The notes under the pieces are model-generated. The model was not told the origin of the DNA. It did not search any database and saw nothing but the letters and a program-made list of their open reading frames with translations. The translations under genes were made by a program, and so were the position numbers. This document shows positions 42,316 through 51,524 of a DNA stretch of 64,000 nt, in pieces; the first letter of the stretch is position 1, and every line of letters begins with the position of its first letter. The DNA comes from JACMNW01 sp963708425. GTDB lineage: Bacteria > Pseudomonadota > Alphaproteobacteria > Rhodobacterales > Rhodobacteraceae. The DNA lies in contig OY970206.1 of the NCBI GenBank assembly GCA_963708425.1, forward strand, positions 620,001 through 684,000, given 5' to 3'.

Positions 42316-43002
42316 ATGTCAATCTGGGCCCGCATCGCCGAAGCTCTGTCTGCTCTCGCCGCTGGCGAGGGTCTTTCGGTTGTATTCGACCGTCTGCGCA
42401 GTAGACCCGAACGATCGGTTGGCTTTACCATCGCCGTGATAGCACTTGGCGCAAAAATGGCCAAGGCTGATGGCGAGGTCACCCGCAACGAAGTTGCCGC
42501 ATTCCGTCAGATCTTCGCGATTCCCGAAGGTGAAGAGGCGAACGCGGCCCGCGTATTCAATCTCGCGCGGCAGGATGTTGCTGGCTTTGATGCCTATGCC
42601 CGAAAAATTCGAACGATGTTTCAAGCCGACGATCAGAAAGTGCTGATCGACCTGATGGAAGGCCTGTTCCATATCGCGGTGGCGGACGGCCATTATCACG
42701 ATGGCGAAGAGGAGTTTCTGGCGCAGGTTGCATCGATCTTTGGCTTAAGCGATGCGTGTTTCCGGTCGCTGCAAGCGCGCTGTGTCGAAGGGGCGCTGCC
42801 CGATCCTTATGCCGTGCTGGGGGTCACTGAAGACGCGCCGATAGAGGCGGTTCGCGCCGCCTGGAAACAGGCTGTGCGCGACACCCATCCCGACGTGATG
42901 ATCGCGCGGGGGGTGCCTGCCGAGGCGGTTAAGTTGGCCGAACGGCGGCTGATCGCGATCAACGCGGCTTGGGAAGAAATTTCCGCTAAAGAGGCGGCGT
43001 AG
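42316..43002 (+). CDS. DjlA-like co-chaperone (TerB-like domain plus J domain)
   Basis: This 228-residue protein has an N-terminal TerB-like helical domain (FTIAVIALGAKMAKADGEVTRNEVAAFRQIF ... HIAVADGHYHDGEEEFLAQVASIFG) and a C-terminal J domain (DPYAVLGVTEDAPIEAVRAAWKQAVRDTHPD) with the essential HPD tripeptide. It should stimulate a DnaK ATPase. It lacks the N-terminal membrane helix of E. coli DjlA. MSIWARI at 42316 fits the family start; ATG 42295 is the alternative. Confidence 0.9.
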   Translation: MSIWARIAEALSALAAGEGLSVVFDRLRSRPERSVGFTIAVIALGAKMAKADGEVTRNEVAAFRQIFAIPEGEEANAARVFNLARQDVAGFDAYARKIRTMFQADDQKVLIDLMEGLFHIAVADGHYHDGEEEFLAQVASIFGLSDACFRSLQARCVEGALPDPYAVLGVTEDAPIEAVRAAWKQAVRDTHPDVMIARGVPAEAVKLAERRLIAINAAWEEISAKEAA

Positions 43003-43006
43003 CCGC

Positions 43007-44050
43007 GTGGCCGACACTCTGCGCCTTGCCACTTATAACGTCGAATGGTTCAATGCGCTATTCGATAGCCGGGGCCGGTTGCTGCGCGATAAATCGCCAT
43101 CGGAACGCTACGGTGTTGCGCGCGAAGATCAGATTGCGGCCCTTGGCGCGGTGTTTACAGCCCTTGATGCCGACGCCGTGATGATCATCGAAGCCCCTGA
43201 TACGCAAGGCAAAAGATCAACTGTCACAGCACTTGAACGCTTTGCCGCCCATTTCAACTTGCGCGCCCGAAAGGCGATTATCGGCTACCCCAGTGATACT
43301 GAACAAGAGATTGCCCTATTGTTTGATCCGGCAAAGCTGGGTGTCAAACACGACCCAAAAGGCGCGCCTGTTGACAAGCGTGGCCAAGCGCACGCGCCGC
43401 GTTTTGATGGCGTCTATCATTATGATCTGGATGACGACGGCGTGCCGGAAATCATCCGTTTCTCAAAACCGCCGCTGGAACTGGCAGTCACTACTGCATC
43501 GGGCAAAGTGCTGCGCTTGATCGGGGTTCATGCAAAATCCAAAGCCCCACATGGTGCCCACAATGAAGCCGAGAAGGTTCGCATTTCGATTGAAAACCGC
43601 CGCAAACAATTGGTCGAATGCATCTGGCTGCGCCAACGGATCGAGACGCATCTAAAGGCGCAGGATCCGTTGGTCGTGATGGGCGATTTCAACGATGGGC
43701 CTGGGCTGGATGAATACGAAAAGCTGTTCGGCAAGTCGGGGGTAGAGGTGGCAATGGGCACCGACAGCCCGCCCGAATTGCGGTTGGTTGACCCGCATGC
43801 CCATATGGCACTAAGCCGCCCGATGGGGGCACAGCCAACATCGGCTCGGTTTTATCTGGCCCCGCAGAAGCGATACTTCGAGGCATTGATAGATTTCATC
43901 ATGCTGTCCCCGGACCTTGCCGCAACAAACCCGGAATGGCGGATCTGGCATCCGCTGAATGACCCCGCGGTGGTGAAAAGGCCCGATCTAAGTGCCGCCC
44001 TGCTAACGGCGTCTGACCATTTTCCCGTCACGCTTGATCTGGTTTTGTGA
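43007..44050 (+). CDS. Endonuclease/exonuclease/phosphatase family protein
   Basis: This 347-residue protein has the EEP fold. The N-terminal RLATYNVEWFNALFD carries the conserved Asn, MIIEAPDTQ the catalytic Glu, VVMGDFNDGPG the central GDFN motif, and LLTASDHFPVTL the C-terminal SDHFP. It could be a nuclease or a phosphodiesterase; the substrate is not visible. The start is GTG 43007, 4 bp after the chaperone stop, so the two are probably co-transcribed. Confidence 0.9.
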   Translation: MADTLRLATYNVEWFNALFDSRGRLLRDKSPSERYGVAREDQIAALGAVFTALDADAVMIIEAPDTQGKRSTVTALERFAAHFNLRARKAIIGYPSDTEQEIALLFDPAKLGVKHDPKGAPVDKRGQAHAPRFDGVYHYDLDDDGVPEIIRFSKPPLELAVTTASGKVLRLIGVHAKSKAPHGAHNEAEKVRISIENRRKQLVECIWLRQRIETHLKAQDPLVVMGDFNDGPGLDEYEKLFGKSGVEVAMGTDSPPELRLVDPHAHMALSRPMGAQPTSARFYLAPQKRYFEALIDFIMLSPDLAATNPEWRIWHPLNDPAVVKRPDLSAALLTASDHFPVTLDLVL

Positions 44051-44086
44051 TTTGAAACAAAGGCCCAAAAGGCGCAAGATGGTTCG

Positions 44087-44422
44087 ATGAAATGCAGAAT
44101 ATACGCCCTTGTTGCCCTTCTGACTGTGACTCCGACCTTTGCGCAGGAAACTGTCCCCTCGCCCGAGGTTGAAGAGGGTTTCAGCATGATGGAACAGGGC
44201 GTCAAGTTGCTGTTCAAAGGCCTGATGGCTGGCATGGAACCCGCGATGGACGACATGAGCCGCGCGCTGACCGAAATGCAGCCGGCATTGAAAGATCTGA
44301 TGGCGATGATCGGCGATATCGACAACTACCACGCCCCGGAAATGCTGGAAAACGGCGACATCATCATTCGGCGCAAACTGCCGTCGGAGCTGGCCCCAAC
44401 GGCACCGGAAATAGAGCTTTAG
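44087..44422 (+). CDS. Small secreted conserved protein
   Basis: This 111-residue protein has a signal peptide (MKCRIYALVALLTVTPTFAQ) and a mature helical region rich in Met and Glu (EEGFSMMEQGVKLLFKGLMAGMEPAMDDMSRALTEMQPALKDLMAMIG). It ends with ENGDIIIRRKL. Similar Rhodobacterales proteins are sometimes labelled AAA+ family ATPase, but no nucleotide-binding motif is present here, so that name should not be used. The function is unknown; the protein is expected in the periplasm. Confidence 0.82.
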   Translation: MKCRIYALVALLTVTPTFAQETVPSPEVEEGFSMMEQGVKLLFKGLMAGMEPAMDDMSRALTEMQPALKDLMAMIGDIDNYHAPEMLENGDIIIRRKLPSELAPTAPEIEL

Positions 44423-44526
44423 GGCCCAAAATCCCCCGAAAACCGCGCAGCCTGCGCGCCTAATTCCTTGTATTCCCGCCAACTTTGCCCATCTTGAGCA
44501 GAGGCCCAAGAAGGCAAGGAACGCTT

Positions 44527-45696
44527 ATGCCCGTCGACAGTTTGTTCAACCGCCTGATCCGGCACGAAGCCGCAGGCGGGGTGGTTCTGATGTTGGCCGC
44601 GGCGTTGGCGATGATTATCGCAAATTCGCCGCTGAATGGGGTCTATCAGGGGCTGTTTGATAAACAATTCTCGGTGCTGATTGATGATGTCGGGATTTCT
44701 AAGCCGTTGATCCTGTGGGTCAATGACGGCCTGATGGCGATCTTTTTCTTCTTGATCGGACTGGAATTGAAGTACGAAATTCTGGAAGGCAAGCTGCGCA
44801 ATCCGCGTGATGTATTGCTGCCGGGGGTTGCGGCTTTGGGTGGCATGGCGGTGCCTGCGCTGATCTTTGCTTCGCTGAACTGGAACAGCCCCACCACCCT
44901 GCCCGGTTGGGCCATTCCTGCTGCCACCGATATTGCCTTTGCCGTCGGCGTGCTGGCCCTGCTGGGCAAACGAGCGCCCGCCTCGCTGAAAGTGTTTCTG
45001 CTGACCTTGGCCATCTTGGATGATCTGGGAGCGATCATCATCATCGCCGTTTTCTACACCGCCAAGCTGGACGTGACCTATCTGGCGCTGGCGCTGATCC
45101 CGCTGGCGGGTCTGTGGTGGCACCACCACGTGCGCGCGCATCGCATCGCACCCGTGGTGCTGTTGGGGGCCATGCTGTGGGTTTTGGTGCTTGAATCCGG
45201 TGTGCACGCCACACTTGCCGGGGTGATCACGGCATTTTTTGTGCCGCTGAAAGACCGCTTTGGCAAGTCGCCATTGCACGCGCTTGAAGACGGGCTGACG
45301 CCTTACGTGAAATTTCTGATCGTGCCGCTGTTTGCCTTTGGCAATGCCGGGGTCGTGCTGGCCGGGATCACGCCGAACGATCTGGCGTCGCCCTTGCCGA
45401 TGGGCATCGCGTTGGGGTTGCTTTTGGGCAAGCTGATTGGCGTGTTCGGCTTTACGTGGCTGCTGGTCAAATCAGGCCTCGCCCGCCTGCCACACGGTGC
45501 TGGATGGCTGCACATCTTTGGCGTCGCGGCGTTGGCGGGCATCGGTTTTACCATGTCGCTGTTCATCGGATCACTTAGCTTTAGCGACCTTGCGCAGATG
45601 AACGCAGTGCGGCTTGGCGTGCTGACCGGATCGATCGCATCGGCCTGTCTGGGGTTTGCAGTGCTGCTGATCGCTGGCCCCGAACGCAGGCCCTAG
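44527..45696 (+). CDS. nhaA: Na+/H+ antiporter NhaA
   Basis: This 389-residue, ~12-helix inner-membrane antiporter exchanges Na+ for H+ in pH and salt homeostasis. Family motifs are HEAAGGVVLMLAAALAMIIANSPL, LMAIFFFLIGLELKYEILEGKLRN, and the ion-binding Asp pair in LTLAILDDLGAIIIIAVFYT. ATG 44527 with AAGGA upstream is the start. Its TAG stop and the TAG stop of the convergent methylmalonyl-CoA mutase gene share one CTAG palindrome (45693-45696). Confidence 0.96.
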   Translation: MPVDSLFNRLIRHEAAGGVVLMLAAALAMIIANSPLNGVYQGLFDKQFSVLIDDVGISKPLILWVNDGLMAIFFFLIGLELKYEILEGKLRNPRDVLLPGVAALGGMAVPALIFASLNWNSPTTLPGWAIPAATDIAFAVGVLALLGKRAPASLKVFLLTLAILDDLGAIIIIAVFYTAKLDVTYLALALIPLAGLWWHHHVRAHRIAPVVLLGAMLWVLVLESGVHATLAGVITAFFVPLKDRFGKSPLHALEDGLTPYVKFLIVPLFAFGNAGVVLAGITPNDLASPLPMGIALGLLLGKLIGVFGFTWLLVKSGLARLPHGAGWLHIFGVAALAGIGFTMSLFIGSLSFSDLAQMNAVRLGVLTGSIASACLGFAVLLIAGPERRP

Positions 45697-47822
45697 GCCC
45701 GATTGGCCCGGATCAGCCGCAGAATATCGCGCGCTGCTTCGGGAATATTGGTGCCGGGTCCGAAGATCGCCTTGACGCCCCGATCATACAAAAACTGGTA
45801 ATCCTGCTGCGGAATAACGCCGCCGCAGATGACCAGGATATCACCTGCCCCCGCCGCGTTAAGGGCCGCCACCAGCTTTGGTGCCAGCGTCTTGTGGCCT
45901 GCCGCTTGGCTAGAGATTCCAATGACATGCACATCGTTATCAATCGCATCCTGCGCCGCTTCTTCCGGGGTCTGGAACAGCGGGCCTACGTCGACATCAA
46001 AGCCGATATCGGCAAAGGCGGTGGCAATCACCTTGGCCCCGCGATCATGCCCGTCCTGCCCCATTTTCACCACCAACATCCGGGGGCGGCGGCCTTCTTC
46101 GGCGGCAAAAGCCTCCACATCTTTCTGGATGGCGGCAAAGCCTGCGTCGCCTTCGTAGGCGGCACCGTAGACCCCGGCGAGGGTCTTGACCTCGGCCCGG
46201 TGGCGACCAAAGATTTTCTCCATAGCCATGCTCATCTCTCCAACGGTTGCGCGGGCGCGGGCGGCGGTTACGGCGGCTGCAAGCAGGTTGCCGTTTGATG
46301 CGGCGGCGGCGGTCATTGCATCCAAGGCGGCGGTGCAAGCGGCGTCGTCACGGCTTGCCCTGATAGTATTGAGCCTTTCAATCTGGCCGTCGCGCACGGC
46401 GACGTTGTCGATATCCAGCAGGTCGATCGCGTCTTCGGTCGCGAGGCGGTACTTGTTGACGCCAACGATCACCTCGTCGCCCCGGTCAATAGCGGCCTGG
46501 CGTTTCGCTGCCGATGTCTCGATCCGCAGCTTGGGCATACCCGACGCAACGGCCTTGGTCATGCCGCCCATCGCCTCGACTTCGGTCATCAACGCCCATG
46601 CTTCGGATGCCAAATCAGCCGTCAGACGTTCGACATAATAGCTGCCGGCCAGCGGGTCGATCACGTGTGCCACGCCAGTTTCTTCTTGCAAAATCAACTG
46701 GGTATTGCGGGCAATGCGGGCGGCAAAATCCGACGGCAGCGCCATCGCTTCGTCCAGCGCGTTGGTGTGCAGGCTTTGCGTGCCGCCCAGCACGGCCGAC
46801 ATCGCCTCGAACGCAGTGCGCACGACGTTGTTGTAGGGGTCTTGTTCTTGCAGGCTGACGCCGCTGGTCTGGCAATGGGTACGCAGCATCAGGGATTCCG
46901 GCTTGGTCGCGCCAAATTCCGTCATGATACGGTGCCACAAGAACCGCGCTGCGCGCAGCTTTGCCGCCTCCATGAAAAAGTTCATGCCGATGGCGAAAAA
47001 GAATGACAGGCGCGGCGCGAAATCATCCACTTTCATGCCGCGCGCCAAGGCGGTGCGCACGTATTCGCGGCCATCGGCCAGCGTGAAGCCCAGCTCTTGC
47101 ACAAGGTTCGCCCCGGCTTCTTGCATGTGGTAGCCAGAGATCGAGATGGAATTGAATTTCGGCATCTCTGCCGCGGTATATTCGATGATATCCGCCACGA
47201 TCCGCATCGAGGGTTCGGGCGGGTAGACATAGGTGTTGCGCACCATGAATTCTTTCAGAATGTCATTTTGAATGGTGCCGGACAGGGCGGCGCGCGGCAC
47301 GCCTTGTTCTTCGCCTGCCACAATAAAACTGGCAAGGATCGGGATCACTGCGCCGTTCATCGTCATGGAAACGCTGACTTTTTCCAGCGGAATACCGTCG
47401 AACAATATCTTCATATCCTCGACGCTATCGATCGCCACGCCAGCTTTGCCAACGTCGCCTTCAACACGCGGATGGTCTGAATCGTAGCCACGATGGGTGG
47501 CCAGATCGAAGGCGACGGACACGCCTTGCTGGCCTGCTGCCAGTGCTTTGCGGTAGAACGCGTTCGAGGCTTCGGCGGTTGAAAACCCGGCGTATTGCCG
47601 GATTGTCCAGGGTCGCCCGGCGTACATTGTGGCCTTCACGCCGCGGGTAAACGGCCCGATGCCGGGTGTCCCACCTAAGTGATCAAGGCCCTGAAGATCG
47701 GCTTCGGTGTACAGCGGCTTTACCGCTATCCCCTCCAGCGTATTCCAGATCAGGCTGTCGGGATCTGCGCCTTTCATCTCTTTTTTCGCCAGCGTGCGCC
47801 ACGTGTCCAACGGGTTGGTCAT
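45693..47822 (-). CDS. scpA: Methylmalonyl-CoA mutase, large single-chain form
   Basis: This 709-residue adenosylcobalamin enzyme interconverts methylmalonyl-CoA and succinyl-CoA, the last step of propionyl-CoA assimilation. The N-terminal substrate barrel opens with GIGPFTRGVKATMYAGRPWTIRQYAGFSTAE and has the conserved RTHCQTSGVSL. The C-terminal cobalamin domain carries the DxHxxG motif in VKMGQDGHDRGAKVIATAF and GVIPQQDYQFLYDRGVKAIFGPGT. ATG 47822 (MTNPLDTWRTLAKKEMKG) is the family start. It is on the same strand as pccA, with an oppositely oriented DUF4174 gene between. Confidence 0.96.
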   Translation of the reverse strand: MTNPLDTWRTLAKKEMKGADPDSLIWNTLEGIAVKPLYTEADLQGLDHLGGTPGIGPFTRGVKATMYAGRPWTIRQYAGFSTAEASNAFYRKALAAGQQGVSVAFDLATHRGYDSDHPRVEGDVGKAGVAIDSVEDMKILFDGIPLEKVSVSMTMNGAVIPILASFIVAGEEQGVPRAALSGTIQNDILKEFMVRNTYVYPPEPSMRIVADIIEYTAAEMPKFNSISISGYHMQEAGANLVQELGFTLADGREYVRTALARGMKVDDFAPRLSFFFAIGMNFFMEAAKLRAARFLWHRIMTEFGATKPESLMLRTHCQTSGVSLQEQDPYNNVVRTAFEAMSAVLGGTQSLHTNALDEAMALPSDFAARIARNTQLILQEETGVAHVIDPLAGSYYVERLTADLASEAWALMTEVEAMGGMTKAVASGMPKLRIETSAAKRQAAIDRGDEVIVGVNKYRLATEDAIDLLDIDNVAVRDGQIERLNTIRASRDDAACTAALDAMTAAAASNGNLLAAAVTAARARATVGEMSMAMEKIFGRHRAEVKTLAGVYGAAYEGDAGFAAIQKDVEAFAAEEGRRPRMLVVKMGQDGHDRGAKVIATAFADIGFDVDVGPLFQTPEEAAQDAIDNDVHVIGISSQAAGHKTLAPKLVAALNAAGAGDILVICGGVIPQQDYQFLYDRGVKAIFGPGTNIPEAARDILRLIRANRA

Positions 47823-47916
47823 CTGTTTGTTCCTATCTTGCCGTTCGGGCAAATTTCGCGCTTTGGTCCTTTGGTTATCGCCAGCGCTGCCTTATATGTT
47901 TGGCAACGGAGCAACC

Positions 47917-48354
47917 ATGAACCTGTTTTACATCATTGCCTTGGCGGCGTTTCTTCCCATAGCCGGCGCTGCCCAGACGGCGGAGCCGAAGTTATTCGTA
48001 CCCGCGTCAGAGGTTATTCTGGCCGACCTGATCTGGGTCAAACGGCCAGTTGTGGTGTTTGCCGACAGCCCGAATGACCCCAATTTCATCCGCCAGATAC
48101 AGCTGCTGGAGCGCAATCCAGACGATTTGGCAGAGCGGGATGTGCTTGTGATTACCGACACTGATCCGGCGGCAAAATCGGAAATTCGCCAGAAACTGCG
48201 ACCACGCGGATTTGCTTTGGTGTTGATGGATAAGGACGGCCAAGCCAAGTTGCGCAAGCCGCTGCCGTGGGATGTGCGCGAGATTTCGCATGCCATCGAC
48301 AAGTTTCCGCTGCGGATGCAGGAAGAGCTGGACCTGTATCCGTCGGGGCGGTGA
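47917..48354 (+). CDS. Secreted DUF4174 protein
   Basis: This 145-residue protein has a signal peptide (MNLFYIIALAAFLPIAGAAQ) and a thioredoxin-fold-like domain (LIWVKRPVVVFADSPNDPNFIRQIQLLERNPDDLAERDVLVITDT ... ALVLMDKDGQAKLRKPLPW). It matches DUF4174, of unknown function; no CxxC is present. It lies on the plus strand between pccA and the mutase, possibly unrelated to their pathway. ATG 47917 with CGGAGC upstream was chosen. Confidence 0.85.
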   Translation: MNLFYIIALAAFLPIAGAAQTAEPKLFVPASEVILADLIWVKRPVVVFADSPNDPNFIRQIQLLERNPDDLAERDVLVITDTDPAAKSEIRQKLRPRGFALVLMDKDGQAKLRKPLPWDVREISHAIDKFPLRMQEELDLYPSGR

Positions 48355-48380
48355 CGCCCGTAAATTCGGTGCACCGGAGG

Positions 48381-48399
48381 TACACCCCCTGTGCACCCC
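48381..48399. repeat. 19-bp GTGCAC-type repeat, copy 2
   Basis: Identical to 35117-35135. Here it lies between the ends of the DUF4174 gene and pccA and is flanked by two more GTGCA words (GGTGCACC before, CTGTGCAG after), giving a small cluster. Confidence 0.6.
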
Positions 48400-48439
48400 C
48401 TGTGCAGACGAAACTGCGCCCTTTGATGGTGCCTGCCGG

Positions 48440-50443
48440 TCATTCAAACTCCATGATCACGTCATCCACGCGCAGGCTTGCGCCCTCAGTGGCGTTGATA
48501 GTTTTGACCATGCCGCGCCGTTCGGCCTTCAAGATGTTCTCCATCTTCATCGCCTCGACTGTGGCCAGCGATTGGCCGATCTGCACCTCGTCGCCGACGG
48601 CCACCATGATCTTCACCACCAGCCCCGGCATCGGGCACAGCAGATAGCGCGAGGTGTCGGGGGGCAGCTTTTCGAGCATCAGGCACGCCAGTTCGGCGGC
48701 GCGCGGCGTGCGGATGTGGCATTTAACCTCCGCCCCGCGCAGCCGCAGGCGGAAGCCAGATGGGATCTTGCCAACCTTCATCACCAAAGGTGTGTCGTCG
48801 ACCATCAACCGGGCCAGCGGTTGCCCCGGGGTCCAATCGCTTGTCACCCGCAAGGCCGTGCCATCGGCAAAGCTGACCGTTGATCCGGCTTTGTCGGCGT
48901 GGACAGTTACCGCATGGGTTTCGCCTTGCAGGCAAACCACCCACGCATCGCCAACTTTGCGTTCGTGATTGTCCATCGTGCCGGAAATGCGGGTGCGCCG
49001 AATTTCGGCAACCCGGTTCATCGCGGCGGCAGCGGCAGCCACGCGTTTGACTGTGGCGGCATCAAGCGTGGCCCCTTGAAAACCATCCGGGTATTCTTCG
49101 GCGATAAACGCCGTGGTGATATTGCCGGACGCAAAACGCGGATGATCCATCACGGCGGCAACGAACGGCAGGTTGTGACCGATGCCTTCCACCTCAAACG
49201 TGTCTAACGCCAGCCGCATTTCATCTATCGCAGCCGCGCGGGTTGGTGCCCAGGTGCACAGCTTGGCGATCATCGGGTCGTAGAACATGCTGATCTCGCC
49301 ACCCTCAAACACGCCAGTATCATTGCGCACGATACCGCCCGCCGCTGTCGGCCCTTCGACCGGTGGGCGGTAGCGGCTTAGGCGACCGATAGAGGGCAGA
49401 AAATTGCGATAGGGGTCTTCGGCATACAGGCGGCTTTCCATCGCCCAGCCGTTGATCTTCAGATCAGCCTGCTTGAACGGCAGCTTCTGCCCCGCCGCAA
49501 CCCGGATCATCTGTTCCACCAGATCAACGCCGGTGATCAGCTCGGTAACCGGGTGTTCGACCTGCAACCGGGTGTTCATTTCCAGGAAATAGAACTTTCG
49601 ATCACCATCAACGATGAATTCCACCGTGCCCGCCGATGTATAGCCAACGGCGCGCGCCAAGGAACAAGCCTGTTCACCCATCGCTTTGCGGGTGGCGTCA
49701 TCAAGGAACGGCGAGGGGGCTTCTTCGATGACCTTCTGGTTGCGCCGCTGGATCGAGCATTCGCGTTCGTGCAGATAGACGGTATTGCCATGCTGATCGG
49801 CCAGCACCTGAATTTCGATATGCCGGGGTTGGGTGACAAATTTTTCAATGAAAATCCGGTCATCGCCAAAGCTTGCCGCCGCCTCGTTCTTCGAGGATTG
49901 AAAGCCTTCGCGCGCTTCGGCGTCGTCATTCGCGATGCGCATGCCTTTGCCGCCGCCACCGGCCGAGGCCTTGATCATCACCGGATAGCCAATCTGGCGA
50001 GAGATTTTGACCGCCTCTTCTGCGTCGGCGATCAGGTCCATATGGCCCGGAACAGTGCTAACCCCAGCCTCTATCGCGATTTTCTTTGAGGTGATCTTGT
50101 CACCCATTGCCTCGATTGCCGCACTTGGCGGGCCGATGAACACGACACCTGCCGCTTCCAGCGCCGCCGCGAAGGCCCGGTTTTCGGATAGAAAACCATA
50201 GCCCGGATGCACGGCTTCGGCGCCCGAGGATTTGACCGCCGCCATGATCTTTTCGATCACGATGTAGGATTGGTTGGCGGGCGACGGGCCGATATGAACC
50301 GCCTCATCTGCCAATCGCACGTGCAGCGCGTTGCGGTCGGCATCGGAATACACCGCGACGGTTTTGATGCCCATCGCGTTGGCCGTGCGGATCACCCGGC
50401 AAGCGATTTCACCCCGGTTCGCAATCAGTATCTTCTTGAACAT
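48440..50443 (-). CDS. pccA: Propionyl-CoA carboxylase alpha (biotin carboxylase) subunit
   Basis: This 667-residue biotin-dependent subunit opens with MFKKILIANRGEIACRVIRTANAMGIKTVAVYSDADRNALHV. It has the ATP-grasp biotin carboxylase domain (IKASAGGGGKGMRI, FLEMNTRLQVEHPVTE) and a C-terminal biotinyl domain with the lysine in TVEAMKMENIL. With PccB it converts propionyl-CoA to methylmalonyl-CoA. Other acyl-CoA carboxylases look similar; the neighbouring pccB, mutase and PccR support propionyl-CoA. A terminator just upstream implies its own promoter. Confidence 0.95.
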   Translation of the reverse strand: MFKKILIANRGEIACRVIRTANAMGIKTVAVYSDADRNALHVRLADEAVHIGPSPANQSYIVIEKIMAAVKSSGAEAVHPGYGFLSENRAFAAALEAAGVVFIGPPSAAIEAMGDKITSKKIAIEAGVSTVPGHMDLIADAEEAVKISRQIGYPVMIKASAGGGGKGMRIANDDAEAREGFQSSKNEAAASFGDDRIFIEKFVTQPRHIEIQVLADQHGNTVYLHERECSIQRRNQKVIEEAPSPFLDDATRKAMGEQACSLARAVGYTSAGTVEFIVDGDRKFYFLEMNTRLQVEHPVTELITGVDLVEQMIRVAAGQKLPFKQADLKINGWAMESRLYAEDPYRNFLPSIGRLSRYRPPVEGPTAAGGIVRNDTGVFEGGEISMFYDPMIAKLCTWAPTRAAAIDEMRLALDTFEVEGIGHNLPFVAAVMDHPRFASGNITTAFIAEEYPDGFQGATLDAATVKRVAAAAAAMNRVAEIRRTRISGTMDNHERKVGDAWVVCLQGETHAVTVHADKAGSTVSFADGTALRVTSDWTPGQPLARLMVDDTPLVMKVGKIPSGFRLRLRGAEVKCHIRTPRAAELACLMLEKLPPDTSRYLLCPMPGLVVKIMVAVGDEVQIGQSLATVEAMKMENILKAERRGMVKTINATEGASLRVDDVIMEFE

Positions 50444-50483
50444 TGCCGTCCTTCCGAGGTGCCGCCGTTTGCCGGGGACAAAA

Positions 50484-50520
50484 TGAAAAAACCACCCGGG
50501 CGATGTGCCCGAGTGGTTCT
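50484..50520 (-). terminator. Rho-independent terminator after the small lipoprotein gene
   Basis: On the minus strand, AACCAC-T-CGGGC, loop ACATC, GCCCG-G-GTGGTT is followed by TTTTTT. It separates the 66-residue lipoprotein gene from pccA. Confidence 0.85.
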
Positions 50521-50575
50521 GTAGCCTTGATACGTGCCGTGCTGTGATGTGCTTGGCAGCGCGGTCGATGGTGCC

Positions 50576-50776
50576 TTACTTGCAGACGCCCACGTCGTCG
50601 CAAAGCAAGCCGCCAGCGCCGCCGATAACCGCGCCGGTAAGCGCGCTGCCGCCGGTGACTTCCGAGATAACTGCACCACCAAGGGCGCCAGCGGCACCCC
50701 GTTCGATATCGTTCTCAAGACACCCTGCAAGGGTTGTTGCACAAAGCGCCATGATGAGAAGGGTCTGTTTCCGCAT
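50576..50776 (-). CDS. Small glycine-rich lipoprotein
   Basis: This 66-residue protein has a lipoprotein signal (MRKQTLLIMALCATTLAGC) and a glycine-zipper-like body (GAAGALGGAVISEVTGGSALTGAVIGGAGGLLCDDVG). Such peptides embed in or line membranes; no specific function is known. It lies between pccB and pccA on the same strand and ends at a strong terminator, making it the last gene of the pccB-side transcript. Confidence 0.82.
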   Translation of the reverse strand: MRKQTLLIMALCATTLAGCLENDIERGAAGALGGAVISEVTGGSALTGAVIGGAGGLLCDDVGVCK

Positions 50777-51125
50777 ATTACACTGCCTCTGGTTATGGTT
50801 GTTCTTGTGGCGGATTCTATCGCAATCGGTGGCAGATGGAAGCCAAAAGAACGCGGTGCGAAAGCATCGGCAATTCTGCGCCATTGCGGGCTGAAACCCT
50901 GCGCCGCAGCAGATGCCCCGCAGAAAAATGGCCCGACCCGCAAGGGGCCAGGCCAAGGGTAAGGGGAAGGGTAACAGTCATCACAGAACAGACCACGGGC
51001 AGAACATGCCAAGGCCTTAAGATTATCTTGGGCAAACCGCTTCGGTCTGGCAAAGGCAAATGCAGGACCGACCCTGAAATGGGCCAAACTCTGCCGGAAT
51101 CTGGGGTGCCGTAGCGGAAACATGC
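50777..51125. other. Intergenic stretch without a recognised gene
   Basis: This 349-bp spacer precedes the 66-residue lipoprotein gene. I see no credible ORF. It is likely the lipoprotein's promoter and leader; a GGCCC/GGGGCC inverted repeat lies near 50930-50952. Nothing else stands out. Confidence 0.4.
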
Positions 51126-51524
51126 CTAGTCGTCTTCGTCGTCATCATCCCAATCGCCAAAAACTGGCGCGGGGGCGTCTTTTGCAAACACTTCCGGAAA
51201 GGAAACCTGAGCTTTTGCCACGTCAATGCGCAAAAGCGCATCATAGCTGGCCGGATCGAACGGGTCTTCGGCGGGCACCACTTCGCGGCCAAACAGCCAT
51301 GACAGGCGGGCAGCGTCCAGATTGCCGCGCTCAAACGGTTCTGCGCCGAAATGGGCCCAGAGGGCAGCCATAAAGCCTTTGTCCGCCGCCTGATCCGGTT
51401 TTTTGCGGTCGCGAAAGCGTTCGCGGCGGATGATTTTGGAAGCACCGTCTTTGGCGGCGCGGCGGATGACGAATTGAAAATCCGTGCTGGCCAGACGGCC
51501 GGGAAAACCGCGATGTTTTAGCAT
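51126..51524 (-). CDS. Unknown conserved protein of the pcc region
   Basis: This 132-residue soluble protein has a basic N-terminal half (GFPGRLASTDFQFVIRRAAKDGASKIIRRERFRDRKKP) and an acidic C terminus ending WDDDDEDD. The middle reads LSWLFGREVVPAEDPFDPASYDALLRIDVAKA. I do not recognise a domain; Rhodobacterales carry similar ORFs between pccB and pccA. A TTTGCAAA word (51181-51188) lies inside the 3' part of the gene. A role with the carboxylase is only suggested by position. Confidence 0.75.
   Translation of the reverse strand: MLKHRGFPGRLASTDFQFVIRRAAKDGASKIIRRERFRDRKKPDQAADKGFMAALWAHFGAEPFERGNLDAARLSWLFGREVVPAEDPFDPASYDALLRIDVAKAQVSFPEVFAKDAPAPVFGDWDDDDEDD

Noticed and set aside
44087..44422. 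AAA+ ATPase label for the small secreted protein
   Set aside because: No Walker motifs and far too short; such labels on homologues appear to be misannotation.
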